A DNA stretch of 64,000 nucleotides from Papio anubis (GCF_008728515.1 NC_044978.1:148486262-148550261); one strand, 5' to 3'; counted from the stretch's first letter, positions 24,810 through 37,713 are shown. Notes: generated by a model from the sequence alone, not told the origin. A program made the numbers and translations.

Positions 24810-26940
24810 TTCCAACAGATTGCCAGGGCTGCTGGGGAGAGAATGGGCTTGATGGACAAAACAGCAAAGGAAGGATGACAGGCAGGAGGATGAAGTGGTG
24901 ATGCCTCATTCACCTGCCTTCATCCCCAAAGAGACAGTTGCTGGAGGCAGGGGCCTTGTAACCCAGTGCCTGGCTCTGCACCTCACACCCAGAGTGAATA
25001 CATCATGATGAAAGAACAGACAAGCAACTGAGGAGAGAGAAGGGACGCTCTCACCTAGGGCAGTGGCAATACAAAAGGAGAGGAGAGGATGAAGTCAAGA
25101 ACTATCTAGAAGGTAAAGCTGGCAAGAAGTGGTAACTGAACGTGACAGGTGAGGGCTGAGGATGGGGAAAGGTTGGGAGAGCTCAGTGGGAGATGGCAGA
25201 ACCACTATGACCAAAAAAAAAAATACAGAAATCTGAATACAGATTACAACTCAGTATCTATTCATACGGGTTTTCTCTTCTCAAGGACATCTTATTCCTG
25301 AACAAAATGTGGAAACTGTAAAGATAGTGAAACCAGGGTGCGCTGCAGCTCAGAGAATAATCCCCTCGCCCATCCACCCCCAGTCTACTCTGGCATTCTG
25401 GCAAAAAAAATTATCTTTAAAAAAAAAACAAAATAAATGTATATGAACAGCTATTATGTCTTCTAGTTATTTCCAGCAAAAGAGATAGAATTTTAAATAG
25501 TGCTTATTAATAAAACAGATCTGGAAGGGACTACATGTGGTGGTCTCTGGGTAGTAGGAATATGTATTGGGGCTTTTCAGTAAGTTATTTTTCATATATA
25601 TGTATTTTTGTAATCATAAAAAAGGATATTTTTAATTTTTTTAAAAGTACATTTTTCTTAAACTTTAGTCTTTTCAAGGTTACCGTCTACTGCTACTAGG
25701 TAAAAACTTCTAGGGGCAAAATCATTTTGAAAGAAGAAAAAAATCTTCATCTTAGGATAAAACTCTTTTAATGTACAAGTGAAATGGCATATAGTTCTAA
25801 GTGCCCCCAAATGCTTCATGACATAAGACACAAAAGTCTTTAAGTCAGGAAGCACAATACAGTATGAAAACAAACTTCCAAATAAATCCCAGAAACCAAA
25901 AACTTTAGATGGCAGTCTAAAAGCAATATTCAAAAGACTGCTCCTGCATTTGCATAGATAATTATCTAAGAAGAAGATCTGTAGCTTAAATTAAAATCAT
26001 GATAATACTAAGCACTGGTCTGTTTCATGAAGCTGATGGTTCAAACTTGAGTTTAGATAAACCATTAGTGTGTTAACCAAATAAATACTCTTGTTCCTTC
26101 TCAGGAATTGCAGTAAAATAAATGTGATTCAAATGATTACATATGTGGACACAGTATGGAATCACCTTGACAGCATCAAAATTAATTTTTTAAAAACAAA
26201 ATAATTCATAGTATAGGCTATGCCTCAAATCTACAAAGTCTTTGTTCAAATCTTTAAAAGTCAAACCCCTGTTCTCCCCATCACAGACAAAAACTCTTGG
26301 GTGGCAGACTTTGGTAAGCCAAGTGTGGGTTGGATCTCAGTCCTTGCTTGTGCCACTGGCTGGGTGCCTTTGTGCAGCCCCCAACTTGCACAACCATACA
26401 GTGCAGCCCAGCCACAGCCCTGTCATCATCTTTGAGGTTCATGGTCGTTTCCAAATGAATAGAAATTTACACATTTCCAAATGAATAGAAAATTACACTA
26501 ATTCATGAGTGCCAGGCTCAATCACAGGAAAGGGCTCTGAGCATATGTTATAACTATCAGTTATTTACAATTTTAAAATATGCCAGACTAGCTTTACAGC
26601 ACTAACTGCATTCTTGAGTAAAACTTATCACATGTGTTCAAGAACCCAGATCTTCATTCTGATCAGTGGTAGAAACAGGTTTTCCTCTCATACCACTTCA
26701 GTTCTTGAAATAAACTACACTCACCAAGTAACCATTCCTTTTCTTTAATTTTGATCAACAGGCAAATCAGAACTTTTGCCAATAAAGGATATTAGTTAAA
26801 AGTAGTCTAACCTATTTTCCACTTTATATATTTTAGACTGCACACGACACCAAGGGTAACAATAACAATACTATTCATTGCTCCTTGGCATTCTCGGAGT
26901 TACAAATGTTAGATAACTTCAATATATGTTTATAAAACTC
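24810..26940. other. Intron, no gene recognised
   Basis: A G+A-rich part to about 25200 and A+T-rich afterwards. Only the 26-bp duplication stands out. Confidence 0.6.
26448..26499. repeat. 26-bp tandem duplication
   Basis: Two adjacent units beginning TTTCCAAATGAATAGAAA (26448-26473 and 26474-26499) differ at only a couple of bases near their ends. This suggests a recent duplication. Confidence 0.9.
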
Positions 26941-27765
26941 AGGCTGTGAATGTGAAGGCCCAGGCAACTGGCCGGAAGACCAGAGATCCAGCAACTGAAG
27001 CCACACGGCCAAGCCTTGTGGTGGGTGCCTGAGCAGGGAGGCCCGCACCCAGGTACGTGTCTTCAGGCAAGAGCTTTCCCAAGAAGGCAAGGAATTCCTC
27101 TACAGATTCTTGCCACAGAAAATCATATACCCGCATCAGGCCTTGCAAAACGATTCTCTCATTGTAGCTGCTTGACCTCCCTCCAGGCCCCACTGGACAT
27201 CTCCATCCCAGAACCCCCACCCAAGGATGAGGTAGAAACAGAGAAGCAGGAGAAGAAAGAAGTCCCTGAGTGTGGATTTCTCCCTGGGAATGAGAAGGTT
27301 GTTGCTGCTTGCCATGGTTACGCCAGAAGTCTGGATGCTCAAAGAGAAATGCATGCTGATGATCACATGGATCCACACCTGATCCCCAAGACTGAGGATG
27401 GAAATGATTTGGGGTAGTCATCCAGGAGATGGTGCTGGAGAGGGTGAACGCCGTCAAGACCAAAGTGGAAGCCTTCCAGACAACCATTTCCAAATACTTC
27501 TCAGAACATGGGGATGCTGTGGCCAAGGCCTCCAAGGAGACCCATGGAACGGTTTACCGGGCGTTGGTGCAAAAGTTGGTGAGATAAGATGGCGTGTGGG
27601 GAGGTCAAGGCCAGGGTACTGGACCTGAAGGCCTTCTGTGCTGAGCTTTATCATATGATCAGCAACAACCTGGAGAAAACCCCAACCCAAAGGGTGAAGA
27701 GAAAGCATCTGTGTACTGAGCCCAGGGCTGGAAGGAAAACAAATGATCTATACTTTGTGAGGGGG
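26940..27765 (+). pseudogene. PSME2P: PSME2 (PA28-beta) processed pseudogene
   Basis: The + strand translates in pieces to the proteasome activator subunit PA28-beta: EFLYRFLPQKII, SLQAPLDISIPEPPPKDE, then QEKKE, CGFLPGNEKV, and later RVNAVKTKVEAFQTTISKYF and FCAELYHMISNNLEK, ending in a TGA at 27717-27719. The expected start ATG is ACG at 27005-27007. Several frameshifts and an in-frame stop (GCT GCT TGA near 27175) break the frame. The cDNA-like order without introns, about 60 bp of 5'UTR-like sequence and a 3'UTR resemblance to about 27765 mark a retrocopy. Possible target-site repeats are aaactcagg / aacctcagg. It lies antisense to TBC1D1 in the large intron. Confidence 0.9.
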
Positions 27766-28162
27766 CGGGGAAAGAAACCTCAGGTGGATCCTCGCATTTG
27801 ATACCTAAAAAGCAGAACTGAATGGCAAATATTTTCTTCCTGCTTTTACAGATGAAGGAAATCAAAGAAATACTGTACAGGACAAGAATGAAACACTATG
27901 AAGTTGCACAGACAACGAAGTTTCCAAGTCTTAATTCCTAGCCAGTGCCTAACCCTCTGCTAACATTTTGCTCTACACCTTTATCTGTCCTGGCTCCCAG
28001 CATATAAGGAAGAAAATCTCATCTCCTTGTAGCACCCATCACTCCAGGTCAGTTTCCCCAGGGCTGTTGTGTCAGTTTTGAAGGGAATGAACTACAGTAC
28101 TCTTAAAATCACTTCTAGTTCCAAATTCTACAAAAATAAACTGGCTAATAGAATGAAAATAC

Positions 28163-28183
28163 AAAAAAAAAAAAAAAAAAAAA
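28163..28183. repeat. A21 tract
   Basis: Twenty-one consecutive A after GAAAATAC. It could be the tail of a retroposed sequence to its left, but no parent was recognised. Confidence 0.8.
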
Positions 28184-28700
28184 GATACCCACAAAACAAA
28201 ACCCAAAAAATGCCAACATCAAGAACATGGTGATACAGGTTAAGTATTACATATAAACTGCAAAAAATAAAAACAAAAAAGCCCTCAGCTGGTAAGCACC
28301 CATGGAGTAGACCCAGCTTGCCAAAAGTTCATGTGAAAAAGATTTAAGGATTGTAATTGACTGTAAACCCAAGATAAGCCAACAGAATGGCCTGGAGAAC
28401 AAAAGAATGAAAAGGAACAAAAAGCCTAGGGCATTAGGAGAAATGTCATCCTCACACTAAGAGAGGGGTCACAGCCTCAGCCTCCTTCTTGCTGATCAGG
28501 TCACACAGCAAGTTTCATTTTTGGTTTTAGGACACTTTCAAAGCAGCAGCAACAAGGGTCATAAAATGCATGAACAGAGGCTGGGGGAAGGCAGCAAAAA
28601 TGCCTTTGGCTTGGGAAGGGGAGACATGGCAGCGGCCTTTAGAAATCTGTCCCACGGAAGAGGCATCAGCTCCACTTTTCTCATAAATGGGAAAGAAAGA

Positions 28701-28963
28701 GGCTGGGCGTGGTTGTTCACGTCTGTAGTCTCAGCACTTTGGGAGGACAAGGCGGGTGGGTACTTGAACCCAGGAGTTCAAGACCAGCCTGGGCAACACA
28801 GCGGTGCACACCTATAGTCTCAGCTATTTAGCAGGCTGAGGCAGGGGACTCACTTGGGCCCGGGAGTTCAAGGCTGCAGTAAGCCATGACGATGCCACCG
28901 CACTTCATCTGGGTGACAGAGCAAAACCTCGTCTCAAAAAACAAACAAACAAAAAAACTAAGT
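28701..28963 (+). mobile_element. Alu with internal deletion
   Basis: GGCTGGGCGTGGTTGTTCAC start. The left monomer passes directly from GGGCAACACAG to GCGGTGCACACC, missing the middle. (CAAA)n tail. Confidence 0.93.
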
Positions 28964-29376
28964 AAGAAAGATTTCCACTTTGAATATATTACAAAGACCT
29001 TTCTTTCCACTAGAGCTCATTCAAATGGTACAGAATTCTTGAGGAGTCAGGCATCCCTTAAAAAGTTCGAGCACCACAGGCTAGGGCTTTAGGGCTTTAT
29101 TTAATAAAGACAGGCAATGAGAGCCTGCCTCTACCTTCCAGGGCCTCCTGAGCAGGTTCCCTCCAGGCAGGATTTGAAAACGGGTTTTTTTCTCCCCCTT
29201 CAGGCCTCTCAACTTCTGGGGGTGGGGTTAAGTGCTGACTTCATTTTCACGAGATCAGATATTTTACAATCAGGGAATTTCTGGAGAACCAACACCAAAG
29301 CCAAGGCTGACAGGAGATAAAGACTGGCTTCGCCAGCCAAGAGCTGCTGCTGGGAATGTGCTCAAAGCTTTGTTGT

Positions 29377-29668
29377 GGCCGGGCGCTCTGGTTCACACCG
29401 TTAATGCCAGCACTTTGGGAGGTCAAGGTGGGTGGATCACTTGAGGTCAGGAGTTTGAGACCAGCCTGGCTAACATGGTGAAACCCCCGTCTCTACTAAA
29501 AACACAAAAATTAGCCGGGCACGGTGGCGGGCGCCTGTAATCCCAGCTACGTGGGCGGCTGAGGCAGGAGAACTGCTTGAACCCGGGAGGAGGAGGTTGC
29601 AGGGAGCTGAGATTGCGCCACTGCGCTCCAGCCCGATCAACGGAGCGAGACTGTGTCTCAAAAAAATA
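29377..29668 (+). mobile_element. Alu
   Basis: GGCCGGGCGCTCTGGTTCAC to TCTCAAAAAAATAAAG. Confidence 0.96.
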
Positions 29669-29999
29669 AAGATGAGTTGTTTGTCCCATGCCAAGGGAGC
29701 GCTACTGTATGCTGAGGGCCTTCAGTGACTTACTGGAACTGAACTTTGATCCATTCACCACAATGCAGGAACAAGAACTCCCTCTACCAAGTGGGAATTG
29801 TAGTCTCTGAATCCTAATGACATTTTCAAAAGCAAGGCTTCATCTTCATTTACAAGAGGAAAAAAATAAAATAAAGATCAGCCTTAAGGGGAGGCGCAGG
29901 ATAATGAAATCTTACTAATGTAATTCTCTCCTTTAGAATGTATTTAGTAAACACTTTCATTTCATAGACATCTTAAAGAAGATTCTTATAGTGTTCTGA

Positions 30000-30036
30000 T
30001 TCTCTCTCTCTCTGTCTCTCTCCCTCTCTCTCTCAG
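30000..30036. repeat. (TC)n simple repeat
   Basis: TCTCTCTCTCTC interrupted by TGTC and CCC, about 36 bp of dinucleotide repeat. Confidence 0.9.
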
Positions 30037-30152
30037 GATGGCATCTACTCCTCAAAAACTAAGAAAGATGATTTCTTTCTCTACATTTCCAGCTCTAAAT
30101 TCTTTCCTAAACTTCGCTAACATTTCCAATCACCTATTTAAAGAATCACCAG

Positions 30153-30453
30153 GCCGGGCACAGTGGCTCATGCCTGTAATCCCAGCATTTTGGGAGGCTG
30201 AGGCAGGCGGATCACCTGAGGTCAGGAGTTCAACACCAGCCTGGCTAACATGGTGAAACCCCTGTCTCCACTAAAAATACAAAATTAGCTGGGCATGGTG
30301 GTGCACGCCTGTAATCCCAGCTACTCCAGAGGCTGAGGCAGGAGAATCACTTAAACCCAGGAGGTGGAGGTTGCAGTGAGCTGAGATTGTGCCACTGCAC
30401 TCCAGCCTGGGGGACAAAGTGAGACTCTATCTCCAAAAAAAGAAAAAAAAGAA
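30153..30453 (+). mobile_element. Alu
   Basis: GCCGGGCACAGTGGCTCATG; perfect 13-bp target duplication AAAGAATCACCAG at 30140-30152 and 30454-30466. Confidence 0.98.
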
Positions 30454-30649
30454 AAAGAATCACCAGACTTCTAGTCCTTGACCTTAAAATATCCACATCA
30501 AGTTCATTCTCTTTTCCTTAAAATAGGCCTTTCTTCCTACTTCCTTGTTTCCCAAATGCCTTCTAGGTAACTGGGCTCAAAACCTGGAAAGTGGCTTCTG
30601 CTCTTCTTTCTCCTTACTCCCTCTTTCCCTCAGCTCTTTGAGTGCATAT

Positions 30650-31130
30650 TCTCTCACCACGAGCCCAAAACCTCAAGCACTGGTCTGGGCCTGCACTTGC
30701 TTCAGCCAGACCCCAGCAAGACCTCTCCTCTGCCGCCTCTGGCATCTCCCTACATCCATCCTGCCATCCATCCTGCTATCCAGCACAGCCTGATCTTCTG
30801 GAAACACATGTCTGATGGAGTCAGCCTCCTGCTCACAAACCTTCTCGGGTTCCTCTGCAATCTCTACCAGAACAAACACAGTCCTGCTAACCCTCAGGGT
30901 CTCCCACCGATGGGGCTCCACGCAACTCTTCCTGCCTTCTTTCAGCTGGCTTCTCTGTAAGTTCCGTTTGTACCAAACATGTTTCAAACACACCTCCTAA
31001 GCCTCTGTTCATTTGGGTTTCCACCTCCATGCCTTTGCTCATGCAATTTCTTCCACCTGCAGTATTCTTTGTCACCCCCTGGATGGGACCTTTGAATCAC
31101 TCACTCAACTTATTCACTTCTGGGATGAAA
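30650..31130 (+). mobile_element. L2-like segment
   Basis: CTCTTCTACC-type pyrimidine-rich text with CCTTTGCTCATGCAATTTCT and GTATTCTTTGTCACCCC resembles L2. Several short open frames here are not recognised proteins. Confidence 0.5.
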
Positions 31131-32527
31131 TGCAGCCACAGGAGGCTGGAATGGCTGGTATCTGGTCACAGAGCCAGGCTAGACACCACTAGACCTCCCC
31201 AGTAAGGACTGGTTTTTTAGGTCACACCGGGTCCCTATGATTTGCTTTTAATTGGGATAAAATCATCCTGTGTGAAATTTCCTTATTAGGCTAAAACCTC
31301 TAAGCCCACTAAATTTAAAAGAGAGAGAGGGAGAGAAAAGCTGCCGCTGCCCACATTTCCAGGGACTGGCAGGGATTCTCTGAAACTCACAAGTCTTACC
31401 AGGTCTGCACGCTCATGTTGAGCAGTAGGTGCTAAGTGACTGTAAAGGGCTGTGGTGCCCACCCTGGGGTCTTCATGCAGGGCTTGAGGGTAGAGTTACC
31501 CTCTCTGCCCCATAGTGACAGGCCAGCTGGGCTCCACTGCCTCCATCTGTTCGGTCAGGATTAGCACAAAAACCTGTTAGAGAGGTTGAAAGAGCCCCCA
31601 GATCAGCAGAGAGATACTCCAGGACACTGTGGACCTTGCTTAACACCCACACCCAAGCCAAATCTCTGGCACCCAGAATAAAAACGATGCTTTTGAGGAC
31701 AATAAGTTAACAGTGTACAATCAGTTCTACTTATCCCTGATCAAAATTAACAGTGAGGTTGTAAAGTGCGATTTACTACATTTGGGAAATTATTACCTCT
31801 GTATACCAAGGGGCTACTCAGACGTTTACAGTTCTCCACCTGCTTTCCAGCAGGTCGACCCTGTGACTGCCTTCACCGCCTTCCCCCAACCCAACCCCGC
31901 CCCAGGTCAGCAGCTGGGTCTCTCTTGTCCTGGCAGTTGTGTCTCAAGTGCTGACACAGAGTAGAGGCACAAGAAATAGATTGTGATCAACACCGAGCTT
32001 GAAGCGGCCAGATTTCCTGACCAAGAATGTCTGGAAACACCACACTACTCCCCCAAATAGTGTAGTTATTGCAAAACAAATACAGAGTTGTGTGGTGTGG
32101 TGGTCTTGTACATCAAGCTCTTTCCTTGGGGAAAAATATCCAGAGACCACAATCTCAGCTGATTTACACACTAGAGAACTGACAAAAATCAAACTTTGGT
32201 ACGATGTTCTTTCAGTTACACCAAAACTGGATGGCACAGGCTTGAAGGGCTGCTTTTACTGAAACACAAGTACAATATAAATCCCTATGTATTACATTCA
32301 CATAGTTCTGGAAATGGAAGGAGAATCCCTTCCCTTCACCTGGAAATTCAGGAAGACAGCTTTTTCTGGAACCATAAGAAGGCTTTAGCCCTAGATGTAC
32401 TAGCAATATCTCATGTTTATAATACAATTAATTGATTAATAAACAGTACACAAGGGGCCACAAACTCCTTACTCATAAGCGGGCTTTTGGTTTGTGTTTC
32501 TGAAGTCAAATTTTACAAGTTCTAATA

Positions 32528-32736
32528 CAGGGGTATCCAATCTTTTGGCTTCCCTGGGCCACATTGGAAGAATTGTCTTGGCCCACATGTAACATACATT
32601 AACACTAATGATAGTTGATTAGCTTTAAAAAAAAAAATCTCATAATGTTTTAATGAAAGTTTATGAATCTTTTTTGGGCCACATTCAAAACCATCCTGGC
32701 CCGTATGCAGCCCACAGGCCGTGGAGTGGACACTTG
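32528..32736 (+). mobile_element. hAT-type miniature transposon (probably MER30)
   Basis: Starts CAGGGGTATCCAATCTTTTG and ends GTGGAGTGGACACTTG, with an imperfect 8-bp target duplication (TTCTAATA / CTCTAACA). The interior contains TGGGCCACATT and GGCCCGTATGCAGCCCACAG. Confidence 0.85.
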
Positions 32737-33379
32737 CTCTAACATTTTAAACTTGGAAACTTACATATTTCTTTTAAAAGCCTAACACAATAGAGACTGT
32801 TACAATAGACCAGCGTAAATGTCTCTAAGCAAATAATGTCTCAAAAATATGACAGTTTATTTCCACCTAATGACTGGTTTCCTTTGGGCCCACCCTTTAA
32901 AAAGAACTTCCGCAAAATACCATTTGGCTAATTCTCTGCCTTGGGCAGTCCTACAATTATAAATTCTGCTAAACAAATAAACTTCCTTCCTATTTTTAAA
33001 GTATTCCAAAATTGGAAACTCTATGTCTCTGGTTGGCAAACTATTTTCTGGAGTCTAAGAGCCTTAGCCGTGAAGAAATTCTTTGCTGCACTTTGAGAGA
33101 TGAAAAAGACCAGGAACTGTCAAGGAGTCCCTCCCTATGCCTATTTCAGGGAAGGGGAACTAAAGGCACAGAGTCGTGACCTTGGGCAAGGTCACACAGG
33201 CTGCTGGTGGCAGAAGCCAATGTCATCCTGTCTCCCCCATTTTCCCCTTAACTGATCTAAGTGACTTGTGGCCTGAAAAAAGCAGTTTGCTCTTGTTCGG
33301 TACTAGGGACCAGGGTTTATGTTTCATTCATGCAGAATGTGCTAGAACAACAGAAAGAATCTAAATATTAGTGTCAGCG

Positions 33380-34180
33380 AAAAGAATCAATCTCTGTAAA
33401 ACATTTAAAGAGATTTATTCTGAGCCAGATGTGAGGACCACGACCCATGACATAATCCCAGGAGGACCTGAGAACATGTGCTCAAGGTGATCGGGGCTAT
33501 AGCTTGGTTTATACATTTTAGGGAAACATAAGACATCAATCAATATATGTAAAGTGTACATTGGTTTGGTCTGGAAAGGTAGGACAACTTGAAGGTAGAG
33601 GGAAAGTTCCAAGTCATAGGTGGATTCAAAGAGTTTCGGAGTGGCAATTAGTTGAAAGCGTTATAGAAATAAGTGTGTAGGTTAAGACAAGGTCATAACC
33701 TGGGTAAACACCAAGGTTTTTATCATGCGGGTAAGGCCTCCAGGTAGCAAGCTCATCAGACCTAACAAAAAATGTGCCAGACTCTTAGTTAATTCTCTCC
33801 TGGTACAGGGAAAAGATCTGGAAAGCGAAGAGAATTCTTTAGAGAATGTAGATTTTCCCCACAAGAGACAGCTTTCCAGGGCCATTTCAAAATATGCCAA
33901 AGAAATACATTCTGTGGTAAAATATTTCAGTTTCTTTCAGGGTCTGCTATCTGTCATGTGATGTTAGACTAGAGTTAGGCTGGAATTTGAGATCTGTTTT
34001 GGCAGTCTTAAGATCTGTTTTAATGTTTACACTGGTCAGTTGTGCCTGAATTCCAGAGAGAGGAAGGTATAATGAAGCATGTCCCCTTTCCCATCACGAC
34101 CTGAATGAGTTTTTCAGGTTTTCTTTGGAATGCCCTTGACTGAGGAGGGGGTGGTCCATCAGTCAGTTGGGGTGCTTCAA
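33380..34180 (-). mobile_element. LTR-like retroviral repeat, family not assigned
   Basis: On the minus strand the right-hand end of the gene-sense reading has AATAAA (33419-33414) followed by CTCTTTAAATGTTTTACAGAG, a layout typical of an LTR polyadenylation region. The block to about 34180 reads as a continuous moderately old repeat (segments such as ACAAGAGACAGCTTTCCAGG). No viral coding sequence was seen. The 5' limit is uncertain. Confidence 0.55.
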
Positions 34181-34369
34181 ATTTTGTTTTTGGTTTCCAT
34201 TTGAATGAGTACCAGGTGGCGCAAAGGGCTCCGTTTGGATCTTAGCTGTGGCTTTGGGAAAGACATCTCACCTGTAGTGGGCTTCCTGTTTCTTCATCCT
34301 TAAAAAGAAGAAATACAGCGAAGCAACTACAAAAGTCTTTCTCCACCCCTAAATTCAATGATGATGATG

Positions 34370-34960
34370 GTTCACGTGTACTAAGTGCTTAATCTAGGTA
34401 CTAAGTGTGTTATGTGGATAAACTGTCAACAGCTTGGATGATAGCTATTTATTATCTCCTTTTAATGGATGAACACATTCATGTCTAGAGAAAAAAAATA
34501 ACTTACTTAAGGTCATACCTCCACTGGTAATGCGTGGAGAGATCTGACCTAGACCAATGATTCCGTGGGCCCTTTCCCCCTTATCAGAGGTAGACAATCT
34601 AAGATAGTTGGCTTGACTTGTAGTCACAGAGACACAGATTCTGAATTGAATACAACTGTAGCAATCATTTAACACAATGTTCTCATTTTATAGATCAAGG
34701 ACTGAGGCCCAGGCAAGCATAACTTGCCCTAGGCCAAAAAATGTATTGGAAACATGTAGCTACACCCTGCTGTTCCTAGACAAGCTCATCCTAAAGAGTG
34801 TTTGACAGTTTACAAGCACTTACATCAGCTCATCTGATGCCAAACAAGACTACCTAATGGGCAGCTGGCATTGATCATCTCTCCCATGTCACCTAGCCAA
34901 GGCTAAACAGCAAACACAGAGCACACCGGGACCTGCACCCCACGCCTGCTACTGCCTGCC
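34370..34960 (-). mobile_element. Two MIR-type fragments
   Basis: TACTAAGTGCTTAATCTAGG ... TATTATCTCCTTTTAATGG ... TTAAGGTCATACC, and then TCTCATTTTATAGATCAAGG ... GGCCCAGGCAAGC with a second CAGTTTACAAGCACTTACAT block. Confidence 0.65.
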
Positions 34961-35090
34961 TAGTGTGCTGTCTATAGGCTAATAAAACATCCACAGTATG
35001 ATGCTCTAGAGAGTCTATGCAGAATCGACTCCTGCAGAGAACTTTCCAGGTAAGCTGAATCACTATGAAACATGGTACTGTGATATTGTT

Positions 35091-35128
35091 CTTGTTCTCT
35101 GATATTGAAAAGAATATCAGAGAACAAG
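35091..35128. repeat. Perfect 16-bp hairpin
   Basis: CTTGTTCTCTGATATT at 35091-35106 is followed by the 6-base loop GAAAAG and then the exact reverse complement at 35113-35128. No known repeat terminus was recognised. Confidence 0.95.
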
Positions 35129-35574
35129 TGAAAACACTCTAAAATCCACAACTCAAGTCAATGATGAAATGCAATCTCATGTGGTCACTCAAAACTGACC
35201 TCTTTCAGTCTATCATTCAATTGTCTGAACCTCCTCCCAATCTTCACCTTCAATCTTCTATGTGATTTTTCTCTTGTTTCCTGTTTCCTTCTCTCCCTAG
35301 CTGAGAACATCACAAAATTCAGGGATTTAAAAAAAAATGTTACACTTCTTGTATAGTTTCAATATGGTGTATCTATTTTTAAAAGCAGATTAGTTGAATG
35401 TTTTATGTCTCTCACCTAAGAAAGGGGAAAATAGTTCAGTTTCTCAGTGGAACAAGATATTTTTCTAAGCTCTGCTGCCCTTGTTTCACATCCTGAACAT
35501 GTGTTGTAATCCCTCTGTTACAGAGATAATGCAGGTACAACAGATAAAATATGAATTTAGAGCCAAACAAGTCA

Positions 35575-35810
35575 AGCTCTAATCTTAATAGCTAGGATAA
35601 GGTACCGAGCCTTTCTGAACTTCAGTTTCTTCATATTTCTTTTCTGGAAAAAAAAAAAAAAAAAAAAAAAAAAAAACGTGGAAGGAGGAAATAATACCAC
35701 TACTGCCACAATTATTTTGAGAATTAAAATTAATTATGAGACTTGACTACTCCTAACACAATGGTTGGCACAAATAAAGTTCTCAAAAATATAATCATCT
35801 CCTCCCTTAT
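35575..35810 (+). mobile_element. MIR fragment carrying an A29 tract
   Basis: GCCTTTCTGAACTTCAGTTT leads to an A29 run at 35648-35676, then TTTTGAGAATTAAAATTAAT and CAATGGTTGGCACAAATAAA. Confidence 0.6.
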
Positions 35811-36248
35811 GTTACTCATGCTAATATAACTGTCCCTTCTATTAAATGCCCTCTGCAGGTGACGTTTTTCTGAGCAAAGTCAACCTCTCATATTAGAGGG
35901 AAGAGATCCATTACACACACCTACCCCATCTTCTACAGGATGCCTTCCCGGAAACAGAAGCACTCAGTGAATGGGTGGGTCACTATAGCCCAGTGCTAGG
36001 GAGCTAAACAGCCACATTAGACATTGGCAAGTTCCACTCTCTTCAAATACTCAGGCTGTGCTTCTTCTTGCACAGTTAACACAACTGGTTGGTCCTCCCA
36101 GGCTGCAGAAACACCCTTCACACATCAAAGGATCCCCACCCACCCCAACCCGACTACTCAGCCTTCCTCTCTTTGCTCATTTCCCTGCAGGCATCTTGAC
36201 CTGAAATTTGCAAGAATACACTCATCAAGTGGTTAAATCAAGTATTAT

Positions 36249-36547
36249 GGGTCAGGCACAGTGGCTCAGGCCTGTAATTACGGCACTTTGGGGCCGAGGC
36301 AGGCACATCACTTGAGGTCAGGAGTTCAAGACCAACCTGGCCAACATGACAAAACCCCATCTCTACTAAAAATACAAAAATTAGCCAGTCGTGGTGGCGT
36401 GTGCCTGTAGTCCCAGCTACTCAAGAGGCTGAGGCAGGAGAATCACTTGACCCCGGGAGGCAGAGGTTGCAGTGAGCCGAGATCGCACCACTGCACTCCA
36501 GCCTGGGCAACAGAGCAAGACTCTGTCTCAAAAATATAAATAAATAG
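36249..36547 (+). mobile_element. Alu
   Basis: GGTCAGGCACAGTGGCTCAG through CTCAAAAATATAAATAAATAG. Confidence 0.96.
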
Positions 36548-37713
36548 TGTTCTGAAATACAATAGATTGTTTGATAGATGTGCATAGTTTTGATTTTAGT
36601 AAAACATTTTGAAGATGAAAGTGCAAACAAATCAGCAGAGCAATATTAACAACATACATCAAAAACAGGTGTCCAAGAACTTTTTAAGTTCTGCCACAAA
36701 CTAGCTGTGTGATTTTGTTCAAATCAAGTTACTTCATCTCTCTGGGTGTCAGTTCCCCACGTAGCAAAGAACGAATGGAATTACATTCAAGATGACATTC
36801 TGGTTATACCATAATTACATTACTAAATGCTACTAGAATGACCACCACCCTAAGCCACAATTACCGACAGGTATTTGTGGGCCCTAGGCAGTGCTGGTAT
36901 GAAAAAAAGGTCTGAGTAATTTATTTAAAGTGATGTGCCTTCCCCAAGGTTAAAAATCAGTGGTCTCAAAAACAAGGCAAACAGTTGGAAAGCAACCCCG
37001 ACTCCATTCTGAAACACGCTAGTAAACTATCGCCAGCATTTCCTAACTATTCCTTTTCATAATCTACCATATCAATGACCTACAATTACCCTCGACTTCA
37101 CTCAGACCTCATCTTCTAGTCTCCTCCAAAATCCCAGCAGAGTGATTATTTGTGCACATATCACATTAAAATTAAATTATCTCCACAGGTCTCCCTCTCC
37201 CCATTAAACTGCAAGCTACTCAAAGTCCGGGCCCATGTCCTACTCATCTCAGTATCTACCCCGCCTGATACCACACATGCCATTAATTTAAACTGCCCAT
37301 TCAACCATGTTTTACACGGTTTACATCTGAAGATAGTCTTCACAATTTCCTAAGCAGATTTTGACATTATCGGATTTTAAAATAGGATCTATTTTTAAAA
37401 AGATAAATACAAAACAAGTATATTAAGTTCATTTTAGAGATGAGAAAACAGGCTCAGCAAAGTTAACTTAGCCAGGGTTCCACCAATGTAAAAGAACAGA
37501 GCCTGTGAATCTAATCCCATTATAACATGACAGATACAAAAATAATTTACAGGAAAATAACCAAAGTGCATGAAAATTAAGGAAATTTTTCTGTCAACAA
37601 AAGAGCATAGAGTACTTTTCATCACTCCTCCAATAACAAAATCAGAAATCACAGAAATTTTAAAATGGAAAAATCAGATACTTAAGATTAGATTCATAAA
37701 TATCATAAATACA

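Noticed and set aside
27016..27801. Possible functional PSME2-like gene (133-codon frame)
   Set aside because: Start codon lost, frameshifts and an internal stop: a processed pseudogene.
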